64,000 bases of DNA, from contig JALBUN010000045.1 in assembly GCA_025174535.1 (NCBI GenBank), positions 2,480,001 to 2,544,000 of the forward strand, given 5' to 3'. How positions within the stretch are numbered: position 1 is the first letter of the stretch; each line of letters begins with the position of its first letter. Positions 34,353 to 45,217 of the stretch are shown one piece after another. The position numbers were made by a program, and so were the translations under genes. The stretch is from Cantharellus purpuraceus. Lineage: Eukaryota > Basidiomycota > Agaricomycetes > Cantharellales > Hydnaceae. A model generated the notes under the pieces. It was not told where the DNA came from. It saw only the letters and a list, made by a program, of their open reading frames with translations, and made no database searches.

Positions 34353-36214
34353 TCATGGTCCAATGACATCTACATCTACATCCAAAACATCTGTATCCAT
34401 CTTTTGTTTCTTCATGACACGTTCCTCGGTCTTCGTCAGAGCCTGCTCACCCGCAAGGTTGCACAGTAATGGCTGAACGGTCGGGCTGTCCCCCAAGGCG
34501 CCTTCCTTCTGCCCCTCCTGCTTCGTAATAGGTCTAGTATCCGCAGACGACCCCTCCTTCCGCGCTCCCTTGTTCACAGCTCGTCCGCCCCTGCCCCTGC
34601 CGCGACCCCTGCCTCTCCCGCCTCCCTCTGACCGCATCTTCTCCTTCAGAAAACGTACAATATGTCCCTGCAATATCTCCAACGCCTTCTGCGCCCCCAT
34701 CCCCTCGAGCTCCCTCAGCCGCTCCTCCGTCAGATGCGAGAAGATCGCCGGGTTGAGGATGAGCGTGCCGGCGTGCAGAACAATGGGGGGCGTCGTGAGC
34801 AGGGCAGAGACCGGCGAAGCGGATGAGGCCAGAGCGGCGGCAGATACGGACGCCGCCGAGTCCGGGAGGGGCGCAACAATGATTGGAAGCGAGACGTTGG
34901 AGGGTATTTGAGGTACCCCCGATGAGGACGTTGCAGGGGTATCTGGTAATGATAAAGTGGTGGGTGCGGGTGCGGGTGCAGGCGCGTGTGAGATGGTGTG
35001 GCTTGTCGACGCCATGCCGTTGGCGACCGGGGCCTTGGGCATCTTGGCTGGTGCAGGCGGATGCTTCTCCTTCACGGTCACAGACTTGGCCAGCGGTTCC
35101 GTCGTGAACGCCGGCTTTGCCGGCGGCTGCGCCTTGGGTGCAGAGGGCCCAGGCGCGGCTGCAGGATTAACATGACCCTGCTGTCGATCCAGCTCCGCCT
35201 GCCGCGCCTTCGCGTCTTGGTCCTGCAGCCCGCGCTCTGCCTTGGGGTCGATGCCCCACATGAAGCCCTTGCCGCGTTCATCAGACGACCTCGCTACGTT
35301 GCGAAACGCGCGATTCGAGGAGAGATTGTGACGGATGGAGTTCTGGAGAATGGAGTGTCACGGGAGAATGGGCGTCAAAGCGACGAGTGCAGCTTACTTC
35401 CCAGGGTCCCCCGACGTTCAGCCTATACCACTCGTAGTTGTCGATCATCCACTGGATGACCTCCTGCAGCGACGCTTTCCCGCCGAGCGACGTGATGGCG
35501 CGATAGCACATTACCGCATAGGTAGCCTGGGGCTTTGGCGGCATTTTCTCCGGCGGTGTCTGGTTGGGCTCGGGCCGTTTCCGCTTCTTTGTGTATTTCG
35601 CGGGTTTGGCTGGGTTGTCGGGCGCCGCGACGGCGTGTGCGGCCGGTTGTGGGGATGCCAGGTGAGAGGAGCCTGGTGAGAGGGAGGTGATGTCGACAGA
35701 AGGGGAGCGCTGTCGGGCGGTGGAAGGTGGGGGACTCAGAGAGGTGGCTTCGGACTCTTGAGGGGGAGGAAGAATAAAGTGAAATATGCGCGTCGCAATC
35801 TGTATCTGGGACCTGTAGAGAACATGGATGACAGTGCTATTGACTGGGGAGAGTCGCCAACCTTGCTCCTAGGGGCACCTTGCTGCCGCAGCCTGCCCAG
35901 ATGCCGTCTACCCAGGCGCCATTGCGGCCTAGGACCACCAGAATAAAGCGCTCCTCTTCCTCTTCATATTCTATCCTTGCATGCAGGCGCGAGACGCTCT
36001 TCAGGGGCCCCAGATCCACATCGACGGGAGAGACATCTGAGGCAGCGGCAGCGGCAGAGGGGATGGGGCGTCGACCGATGGTGACGGTGAGTGTCTGGAG
36101 GTAGTAGGTGAAGTTGGGGAAGGCTAGGGAGTAGTAGGCAGATATCTGGTCGGTGCCATGGTGCTCGACGGGCGGCAGCGCAGACGTCGAGGCTGTAGGA
36201 GACTCGGAGTGCAT
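34353..36214 (-). CDS. FHL1: Fhl1-like transcription factor (FHA domain plus forkhead domain)
   Basis: Three exons close: 35862-36214, 35398-35812 and 34353-35342. They give 585 residues. The FHA domain spans about residues 30-125: VTIGRRP, then KSVSRLHARIEYEEEEERFI, GRNGAWVDG and LGARSQIQIATRIFHFILPP. After a Pro/Ser linker and a basic patch (KYTKKRKRPEPN), the forkhead domain begins at about 190: PQATYAVMCYRAITSLGGKA, VIQWMIDNYEWYRLN and WENSIRHNLSSNRAFRNVAR, with GKGFMWGIDP closing it. The C-terminus is Pro/Ala-rich with an RGRGRGRG tract. Combined FHA and forkhead domains are the mark of yeast Fhl1, which controls ribosomal protein genes downstream of TOR. The same target set here is inference only. 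Confidence 0.93.
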
Positions 36215-39200
36215 GGAACGGAGTCAAGCTCCCTGCGTCCACGGCGTCAGCCGGCGCTACCCCCATGCAACGTCTGAGTTCAGACTGGCCTGCCACCCTC
36301 TGTGTTACCCTCTCCCTCAACAACCACCTGCAGCGTGCACGACTTAATCCCTACACGACACGCTGCAACACCACTGGCGGCGGCCCTGTCACGCACTCTC
36401 CTTCCATATGATGCCTCACAGCCCAAGCGTCTCCGGATGCACTATACTCGTGGACCTCATGGTTCCAACGCGTCAATATCCAGCGAAGCACTCTGCACCA
36501 TTCATCTTTCTACAACGCAGGTCTGGGCTTAGGGCCATCTCACTCTCACGCAATTTCATTGCTATAAAGATGGCGACATGTCAGTGACGCCAGGCACTCC
36601 TCTCTGTTCGGCTCACATAAACAATGATGACACCAGGCACGTCTCGTCGTCCATGCACCGCCTACTCACATCTGACAGGATAACCAAGTTTGTAGACATG
36701 TCCACCTCGATGTGGAGGCCTGCAGCCAACTCTTCCTGGCTTTGGATGTTTGCAATGTCATTGCGATCCCGTTCATGTCATGTCGGATTAGGCCACTGGT
36801 CTCGGGGTTGCCAAGCGAGCCTTCCCTGGCTAGCAAGAACACTCCCCGGATCGATGGCACTGGTGTTCCAAAAACTGCTGTTATGATGAAAGGAGCCGTT
36901 TCACCTAGACACTCGTGTGGCTACGCTCGTCGCGTCACTGGCACGCTATCGACTGTCAGACCTTTCCAGGATCGGCCACACCTTTTAGCAATCGTTCTTC
37001 CTTTGCGATGGCAGGGTTCGTCTGCGCAGCTTGACGTGAATGACGCACCAGAAGGCGTCCACAGGATTGAAGAAAGCGGAACACCCCTGCAGGAGATTGG
37101 GATCATCTTTCAATTTTATACGATGCTATAGGATAAAGTCGGCCTGATTCCTGATCTGACAGCGACCATTCCGTCGACCTGGTGGTGCAATCTCAAGGAA
37201 ACTTTTATCCACCCCTGACAAGCAAAGCCATATGTCCTGCAGACTTCTCGGTGGCGGACAAAGTATGCCTGGCGGAAAGTTCTCCCGAGGGGCGTACAAG
37301 CCTTGCGGTGTACAGTGCAGCCGCGGAACTGGCTTGTTGCGGGAAAGACTGTCCCTCCCATTGTGCTCTCACGCCCTGAAATGCACCAGTGACTAGGGAG
37401 ACTGTTGTTTGGAGAACCACGCGCTGCGATCTGTCGTTGCATGGAATGGTTGAGAGATGTCCAATTCTGCAGCATATGGCTACTGCGTATGTATGGCTGT
37501 ACCTTCCTTGCTTGGACCATTGGTATACTTTAGGCAGTGGCATCACACGCAGGTCTGACCACGTTGAGATGATATCACTAGCCTCTCTGGGCCTGATTTG
37601 CGTTTGAATGCCGAATCTAGAGCCGTTGAATCTCATTACTTCCAGATTTGCTCGTCGAGAAACGCATGATACGCGGGATATACGCCGTCACGTGGCCTAT
37701 ATCCCCTTCAGCGTTGGCACGGCTGTTCTCTCAGATCTGCAAGTACGGACTACCCATAGCAAGTCGGGCAACTCGGCCTTGCAATGGCATCAGGAACAAT
37801 GACGCAACGAATGTGAAAGTTGGTGTGTCTTGGCTTCGCCCGATGTTGGTCATAAAGGGCAGGCAGCGTTTAGTTTTCAAGACGTGCAGTTCGAATGAGG
37901 ACTAATCGGCCGAGGGTATTTTAGGTCGGTTGTGCGGACAAATAACCACGTGTTTGCTTTTTTGGGGATGGACATTTGGAAATGGACCGTAGGAGGGAGT
38001 GTGGGTGCGCCTTTTGAGAAGTAAAGGTGGGGAACAGTGGTGTGGGGTCACAAGACTAAGACCGCCATCCTAAACACATCTCCAATGCTAACAAACAATT
38101 CTGTCTTACATGGACATGCCCACTCTCGGCGTTCGTTTCTCGCCGACCACCCTGCCCTGCCGCAAGGCTCATTCCTCCCGGCAACGCACTCCAGTCGAAC
38201 TGCTGCAGCACCCACCGGTATGGCAACACCTATGCCCAACTCGCCCATCTTCACACCTACCTACACCCATGTTTTCTTATACGTGAACACGAAAGGTAAC
38301 GCGGAGATGCGGGGAGTTTTGACCAGACTCAGGGAACTGAGAATGGGATCCCTCCATGGCAAGAGGCAAAGCCCAAGGCTACCAGCCAGCCCCATAAGCA
38401 TGGAAGGTTTAGATCCTTATCTCCTGCTGTCCCACCGCGGGATGCCAGGCGTTCCTCCATGATCCTTAATTCAATCATTTTAACCAAATATTATATTTCT
38501 ACACTCATTTCATCGAGTTGGGATCACTTCTAGAGTGTCGCCTTGGCAACTTCAAACACCGGATACTGTTTCACCGAGATACTTCGGATCGGAGGAATCC
38601 GAGATTCCCTGATTTGCTTTCGCCTTCTGTTGGTGAAAGTCACCAATATGACAGGGGCGTGCGGTACAGTACAGAACCTTCTTGTATTCATTATATGAAA
38701 ATACCGGCATTGTGCATAAGCGGAATTGGCCACCCTCAAGACTCACTTGCTGCAGTCCAGAGTCTGGACTTCGATGCATAGAACCCTACCAATGTGGCCC
38801 ACGATAATAAACATATTGCAATATGCTAGACTCTCGCTGGGGCGTTCACAAATTTGTGCAGGTCGGAGTGAGTTGCCGAGAAACCGCGCCGCCGTGCACT
38901 ACGTAAGCTTAAGATGTGTCGACGCTTCATGGCGCTTTACCAGCTTGTGCAGTAATTTTTTGTTTGTATGCTTGTGTCTTGTATTCTCCAGCCCCACTGG
39001 CGCACAGGGCAACAGTGCGCGATCTTGAGTGCATGCGATCTCTGATTAAAAGGTCAGGTGAGTGGCACCAGCAACTCCTTTGCAACGTTTCAATGAAATT
39101 TTTGTGTGCAGTTTGACCACCATACACTCCATGATGAGCGCATCAAAAAGAACATTGAGTGTCTTTCAATTATCTGGTTCTTTTCATTTATCTGGTTTTT

Positions 39201-39504
39201 TTTTCAATTATCTGGTCTTCCATGTCACCGGGTTCGAATCAATGTGAGGAATTAATGTGAGAGAGAGAGACAGAGAGGTCAATTTAGGTGCTCGAAGCGC
39301 TAGGCGCTTATAGTGGACCGCGTCAATGGCATTTACCCTGACTCCGCCGACTATTGATATTGACATTCAGAGGTGTGGAATTCATGACAGTGGTACCTCT
39401 TTGCTCATCGACGGGCTTTCGAGAGCGCTCAGCTTCAGTTTGCAATTTAAAGGCTCAGATGCTGCACATCTGTCTACACACTCCCCCCCGGGTGCCTTTC
39501 AATT
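36215..39504. other. 3.3-kb stretch with no convincing gene
   Basis: Several open frames of 100-145 codons occur on both strands (for example 37205-37636 minus, 36712-37131 plus, 38037-38462 plus). None has a recognised domain, and I could not join neighbours into a coherent product. Base composition is more even than in the GC-rich block to the left. At the right end lie three AGATAA sites (39164-39216) and a GA-rich run at about 39257-39277, just upstream of the oxidase gene. Confidence 0.5.
39164..39216. promoter_or_regulatory. Triple GATA-factor-type site upstream of the FAD oxidase
   Basis: Three near-identical 15-base units, TTTCAATTATCTGGT, TTTCATTTATCTGGT and TTTCAATTATCTGGT, start at 39164, 39182 and 39202. 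On the other strand each contains CCAGATAA, which matches the fungal GATA-factor core HGATAR. They lie about 290-340 bases before the oxidase start. GATA factors of the AreA/Nit2 and SreA types control nitrogen and iron genes. Binding here is inferred from sequence only. Confidence 0.5.
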
Positions 39505-41346
39505 ATGACAAGGTATCTAATTCTCGCAGTTCTGCTCTCACTAGTGATTGGGGCTCTGGGTCGCAATGTCACAGCTGCAGAAGAGTGTCTTTCATTGATC
39601 TCTAATCTACGGGTCGTCACTTCTGCAAGTTACGACTACGAAGCTGTTAAGCAGCCATTTAACCTCCGGTTATCCACCAGCCCACCCATTATCGTCTTTC
39701 CGTAAAGTCCATGGCTCCCTTGGATTGGCATGTTCTGATCTTTGGTTGGGTTTAGCACTGTTGAACAGCAGATACAATTTGTCATCATTTGTGCTGCTGA
39801 TTCAAACCTGACTGTCTCGGCCAGATCGGGAGGTCACTCATATGCTGCTTATGCTTTGGCAGGTGATATCGTTGTCGACCTAAGTAACCTCAAAAACGTC
39901 AAAGTGAATCCCGATGGCACCGCTATTGTACAGACCGGGAATAGGCTGGGCGATGTTGCCACGCAAATATTCGACCAAGGAAAACGTGCTCTTGCGCACG
40001 GTTCATGCCCATATGTACACAGTTTTCACGATAAACATGAACTGATGTAAACTGACTATACACTAGGTCGGGTCAGGCGGGCATACCCTTTATGGTGGAT
40101 TCGGATACTTCAGTCGCGTCAGTGGATTGCTGTTGGACCAGGTAGTTTCGGCCGAGGTGGTGCTTGCCGATGGAAGACTCGTCACTGCCTCTAACACTTC
40201 GAATACCGACCTTTTTTGGGTATGGGAATAGTGTATTTGCCCTCATGAAGCCGTATACTGATCTATCATGATGCAATTGTAGGCAATTCGAGGAGGTGGC
40301 CCTTCATTCGGTCTTGTCACCTCTTGGACCTTCCAAACTGTGCCCGCTCCACCTACCACTGTGGATTATAATATCACTGTGGGCACTTTGCCGGTCAGCC
40401 AGCTTATTTCTGCGTTCCTCGCATGGCAACAATTTGCTACCACGGCTCCGAAAGAGTTGGCAATGGCGGCTCGCTTTAAAGTATCTGGCAGACCCCTTTC
40501 TTTGTCTTCTAGTAGCGATTACTACGGATCGCAATCCGACTTTGAAGTATCTGGCAGAGCCCTTTCTTTGTCTTTTAGTGGCGACTACTACGGATCGCAA
40601 TCCGAATTTCTGTCACTCATAAAACCTCTGATGGATGAGCTCCCTCAGAGCGCTACTCTATTGTCGCAACCTTTGGGTTGGATCGCTGGATTGGTGGCTC
40701 AGGCTGACAACAATGGTACGCTGAACACAACGAAACCTGACATAGTGCGTAATTATCTTGGGTTCGTTGAGAACTATTTACTGACGCCAAAGGATAGCCC
40801 GACACATTCTTCGTGAAGGTGACACATCACGTTCATATAGGTGATATCCACTAATTACCTTCTTTCAGTCTTTGGTAGTGACAAGTCCCTCATCCAACGC
40901 CTCTATTTCATCATGGATCAATTACTTGGCGACATATGGAACCATGAGCGACACAGCTTGGTTTGCCCAGGCTGACCGTGAGTCTATGACTTGTTCAAAC
41001 TTGAACACTTTTCTCATGTGTCGACAAAGTCTATGGTGGTGTAATCTCGGAGGTTCCTGCAGACGCAACAGCGTTTGCCCAACGTGACGCATTCCTTGTC
41101 TATCAGTTGTACGCGTCGTCGAGCAATCATAAGCCGCCTTATCCGACTGATGGCATCTCGTTTGTCGACGGAATGCTGACGGCCCTTGAGCCATACCCCC
41201 AAGGCGCATACTCTAATTACATAGACCCGACATTGACAGAGAAGGAATGGCAAAGGCTCTACTTTGGCGACCATGTAGACAGGCTGAAGGCAATCAAGGC
41301 GGTGGTCGACCCGACGGATGTTTTCAAATTGTCTGAAGGATTCTAG
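39505..41346 (+). CDS. Secreted FAD-linked oxidase, berberine-bridge-enzyme-like
   Basis: Seven exons close: 39505-39701, 39756-40014, 40067-40219, 40283-40744, 40798-40818, 40869-40977 and 41030-41346. They give 505 residues. The start gives a signal peptide (MTRYLILAVLLSLVIGALG). The PCMH-type FAD domain follows: SARSGGHSYAAY carries the His, and GSCPYVGSGGHTLYGGFGYF carries the Cys, of the double covalent FAD link. DLFWAIRGGGPSFGLVTSW comes next. The C-terminal BBE segment reads DGISFVDGMLTALEPYPQGA, YIDPTLTEKEW and YFGDHVDRLKAIKAVVDP. Exon 5 has only 21 bases (PDTFFVK); without it the gene looks frameshifted. Relatives oxidise sugars, alcohols or alkaloid-like compounds. The substrate here is unknown. 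Exon 4 contains a recent in-frame tandem duplication (see repeat entry). Confidence 0.92.
40475..40606 (+). repeat. 66-bp in-frame tandem duplication inside the FAD oxidase
   Basis: Two adjacent 66-base copies, 40475-40540 and 40541-40606, encode FKVSGRPLSLSSSSDYYGSQ (plus SD) and FEVSGRALSLSFSGDYYGSQ (plus SE). The DNA copies differ at only six positions by eye. The frame is kept, so the product gains 22 residues in the substrate-domain side of the protein. Confidence 0.9.
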
Positions 41347-41918
41347 TTTTGGTTGTATTCCAACCTCTTACTTGCTCTCGTGTAACATACGAAACACATC
41401 AATAACGCCTTTTCTTGTGAGTTTCGGAATTGTCCTCGCGCGCGGTACATGTATTACGCCTGTACAGTGATCATCTCGGTACCTATGCACACACCTTACA
41501 ACGTGCCGAAATGGCTGTACTTACATAATACGGATCAAAACAGCAATTGGCACCAACGATTTCAAGTATAATGGGACCAAATTCACCATCCAGCTCACTG
41601 GTTAGGATGGCTAATGTTGTGAAGACACCCCCTTCGTGTATCTAATTGATAATGCCATCAGGTAGAGTAATCCATCTTCTAGGGCCCCCGTATGCAGGCA
41701 TGGGACGCAGGAAGCGAAGTACTGCACACCAGCCACAGACTACACATAATTCTTTACAAGCATATTCATCCATATAGACCCTTTAGATATTATGTGAAGA
41801 TATGACACCAAAAGACAACACAAACAGATGCTGTTTACGAAACAGCGTACACAGGTCCATCTTTAGCTACGACACCCGTAAAACCTGTCATTCATTTGCA
41901 ATCTGATGGTAATTCCAG
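41347..41918. other. Convergent intergenic region
   Basis: This is the 3' flank of the oxidase and of the Ser/Thr-rich protein gene, which converge here. No gene or repeat is visible. Confidence 0.5.
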
Positions 41919-43267
41919 TCAGTTCACCCACGACGTAACATGGAACGGGACAGAGTGACGCTTTACCTTGAGCACACGTCGTATCGAACCACTGTAGTCC
42001 TCGTTATCACCCACCGACTTTGTCAAAGCAGGGTTTCGGCGACCAGGCTCGCCCTCCCCAAATGATTCCGGTAGAGGAAGCGCAGGGAGCGGAGACTGCT
42101 GCGATGCTGGTGGTTGGGGTGGCGTAGCGTGGGACACAGTTCCGGAGGGGACGTTGGACTCTGATGAGCGATTCGAGATCATGCTGGCTGATGATTCGCT
42201 ACTGGTTCTGAGCAACCCTTGTGTTTGCGTGATGTATCCCGCAGAGTCAAGCGTAGGTGGAACGTAAGGCGGGGCGCCGCCTCGCTGCACAGGCTGATGG
42301 TGCAGAGGCAGAGGCAGAGGCCCATTATAGGCATCCGCTCCGTTATGAAGGAAAGGGTTAATGCTTTCGGTAGAACGTCGCTTCCCAGTAAACATGCTAC
42401 CCCTATGCCCCCTATTAGTACTAAAATCAAGTGGAATCATGGGCGGTCTGTTGAAAAATTGGAACATTCCACGTCCTTTGGACGGTGATCCATACACGTC
42501 GTCGTCGTCATCCAATCGTACCTTGACGTTTGCAGCATCACGCGCCGCATCTTCCGTTTCTCGATCTGCCCGCCTCTCCTTCATAGCCCTGTACAAGCGG
42601 TATGCTATGAATCCGAATCCTGCGAGGGCTACTAGGGATACGATGCCCAAGACAGCACCGCTCTCTGCCCTGTTCTGAAAGAACGGGGACGAAGAAGGTT
42701 TTGCTGGTGCTGGCGATGGAGATGCCAAGGCACCGATGTAGGTGGTGGTTGTCAGGGGAACTGCGCCGGACATGGGGGTGACGAGAGTGACATCAGTGGC
42801 AGAAGAGGAGGTGGAAGGCGTTGGTTCTGTAGTAGATGGAACAATAGAGGACGTAGAAAAAGCCACCAGGGGTATCGACGAAGTGGAAGGAATAAGGGAC
42901 GGTAGAGAACTTGAAGGTGCTCTCGTAGTAGACGGTAATTCTACCACGACTGTAACCGAAGAATCGCTGCTCTGATGCACAATCAGAGGTAGACTGTTGG
43001 TTATAAATACGAAAGAGGAATGCGAGGTAGTGGGCAAGGTGGGTGTAGCCACTGAAGTAGACGCTTGAGGTGGGTCTCTGTAATCGTGTCTAGTAACAGG
43101 AAAACGGGTAAGGAAAATCTACCTACGCCTGGGTGGAAACACTTTTGCCTGTCTGAGAGTTGGATGGAGCTAAAACATTGGAAAGGACGATTCATGTGGA
43201 TGCATAAAGGTCGCACAGCAAGATAACTCACTCGATGCTGGGTTAGGAACCTGTCTCTTCCCAGCAT
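41919..43267 (-). CDS. Ser/Thr-rich single-pass membrane protein (Mid2/Wsc-like layout)
   Basis: The main exon (stop 41919, open to about 43.07 kb) is certain in frame. A Ser/Thr/Pro-rich segment of ~110 residues (for example SSLPSLIPSTSSIPLVAFST) suits O-mannosylation. One transmembrane helix follows (SGAVLGIVSLVALAGFGFIA), then a stop-transfer (YRLYRAMKERR) and a ~240-residue polar cytosolic tail. This is the layout of fungal cell-wall stress sensors and related orphan proteins, but no Cys-rich WSC domain is seen. The 5' end is uncertain. ATG 43267 with a 26-base second exon keeps frame but gives no signal peptide. A different upstream first exon carrying one is likely. A role in wall sensing is inference. 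Confidence 0.65.
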
Positions 43268-43788
43268 TGTGATGCAACTGCACAGAGCCTCGGCGACGGT
43301 TCAACATATTATATACAATATATGGGTCGTGCGTGACCAGGAAAGATTATTTGAGAAGGTGGCGACTGTCGTGCTCAATCGTGAGTGTGCATGGCCTGCT
43401 GATCGATAATTGCACCAAGCTTACCCTCAAATTCTAGGCATTCAAGCCAATTTGTGCAGCGCTGATCAATTATGCCGCAACCACCGTGTAGTTAGGGCTC
43501 TTGTAATGTTAGAAGAAAAAAGAAGGAAAGAAAAGGTAGAGTATAGTGAGGCGGCGGCGATACAAACTCATGGCGATGGTATCATAGCCTCATCAACTAA
43601 TTTAAGAACTGTATTGTATAGCGACCCTGCCCACAAGTACAATTGTGATAGCCGAATAGGATGGTACATTTATCTACGTCGATACCTATGGTTTGTACCT
43701 ATAAAATCGAGACTTGCCAAAGATCGAAGCCAAGATCTGCCATTGTTGCTTCCCACCATCATGAAGTGTCAACAAACCATCACAGGTG
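43268..43788. other. Intergenic between the Ser/Thr-rich protein and PKA regulatory subunit
   Basis: No supported gene. One plus-strand frame (43410-43832, 140 codons) overlaps the 3' end of the PKA regulatory gene and has no motif. The promoter of the Ser/Thr-rich gene should lie here. Confidence 0.45.
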
Positions 43789-45217
43789 TCAACGGTAACC
43801 AGCATAACTCTCCCCAGCTTTGCGCTCCATGAGCTCACGCAGAGGCCCCAGCAGCCTCGTAAACGCAGCCGCTCCCAACCGTGCACATTTCAACCTTGGG
43901 GCAGACGGGTCAGTACGGTGCACTGCACGCACAGTCGCAGCACGGGGCCCCGTGCGAAGTAAAGCCAGCTCTATATCATCCATCAGTGTCTCATAATTAG
44001 TTGGACGGGACGTCACACGCACCGCCAAAATAGTCGCCATTTTTGTATGTGCCGAATTGCACCTCTTCCCATTCACCACTCTCCGTCTTCTGCCGCTTGG
44101 TGATCACGGCTTCTCCTTCTTCCACAAAGTAAAAGGTGTCACCGGTGTCACCCTGCTTGACAACAGCCTCCCCATCAGCATATTGTTCCGATGTCAGTAC
44201 GTCCGCGATCTTGCTCCGTTCCACATCGTCCAGAGGTGAAAGCAAGGGAACTCCTTTGAGGAAATCCTCGTACATCTTGCGTCTCCGCCGCGCAATCTGT
44301 GTGACAATCTTCCGGAATGTAATTCTGTCCAATTGCCAGAGTGTGGATGCTTCGACTGCAACGACAGTCGCCGCCCGAGGATGGTTGTACATCAATGCCA
44401 ACTCACCAAACGAGTCGTTTTCTTTGCACACGGTCACTTTCTTCCCAAAACGTGGATCATAGTCTGCAGGGGTGAAATTTTCGGCCACCACACCCTCAGG
44501 TACGGGCGGGAGGGAGTCCTTGTCGTCGCGGATATAGCAATATAGTAATCCCTCCTCGACAATGTAGAAGTAGTTTCCATCGTCGCCTTGCCGAATCACT
44601 ACGTGGCCAGCAGGTACTCTGGTCTCTTGCATCGCGTTGAGCACACCCGTCTCTTGTTCTTCGTTGAGGTCACGGAACAGGAAGTTGCGTGAGATGGATG
44701 CTTTGATGCGCTTAAGATGTTCGTCCGATTTAGGAAAGACGGGAGTGGGCTCGTTGAGCTCCTGTTCTGGCACCAGCCCCGACTCAGCACTGACAGAAAC
44801 TCTCCTTCCTAATGTCGACATAGGTGGCTGCAGAAAGTCGCCAGAATTGTCATCAGGGTACGTGAGGGGTGGGTTAGGCAACAAGGCATTTCCTGGAACA
44901 TTTAAGGTCCCGGGAAAAGGCTGGATTGGGCGGTGCTGTGCTGTCGAATGGTGCTGCAGGGAGGGTGGCGCGGTTGGAGTATAGGTTGCGCTAAATGGCG
45001 ACGAATTGTTGGCGGCAAAAATGGAGTCCTTGATGTGGTCGGAAGGAAGGTCGGCATGAGGTGCATGCCCGCGGATGGACAGTGCATCACGAGTTCGTGC
45101 CCGCTGCTCCTCCAGTCTGAGCTGGAACCAGTTGGAGCAATACTGTAACGCGTCTTTAGGTTTGACTCGATTGGCATCGCGGCTAAGTTCAGCGATAAGC
45201 TGCTCGAAGGTGGACAT
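43789..45217 (-). CDS. BCY1: cAMP-dependent protein kinase (PKA) regulatory subunit
   Basis: Two exons close: 44023-45217 and 43789-43970. They give 458 residues. The N-terminus MSTFEQLIAELSRDANRVKP, followed by DALQYCSNWFQLRLEEQR, is the dimerisation/docking helix pair. A ~110-residue Pro-rich linker leads to GRRVSVSAES, the inhibitor site; with Ser after RRV it is a type II-like substrate site. Two cAMP-binding domains follow: RQGDDGNYFYIVEEGLLYCY with FGELALMYNHPRAATVVA, and VKQGDTGDTFYFVEEGEAVI with ELALLRTGPRAATVRAV formed across the intron. Both phosphate-binding cassettes keep the Glu and Arg that hold cAMP. It restrains the PKA catalytic subunit until cAMP rises. The gene stands alone with over 3 kb of apparently empty DNA upstream. 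Confidence 0.95.

Noticed and set aside
39225..39245. GGTTCGAATC resembling a tRNA T-loop
   Set aside because: No acceptor, D or anticodon stem can be placed around it at tRNA spacing.
40745..40868. Apparent frameshift/stop in the FAD oxidase suggesting a pseudogene
   Set aside because: Two introns around a 21-base exon restore the frame and the family motif, and total exon length is a whole number of codons.
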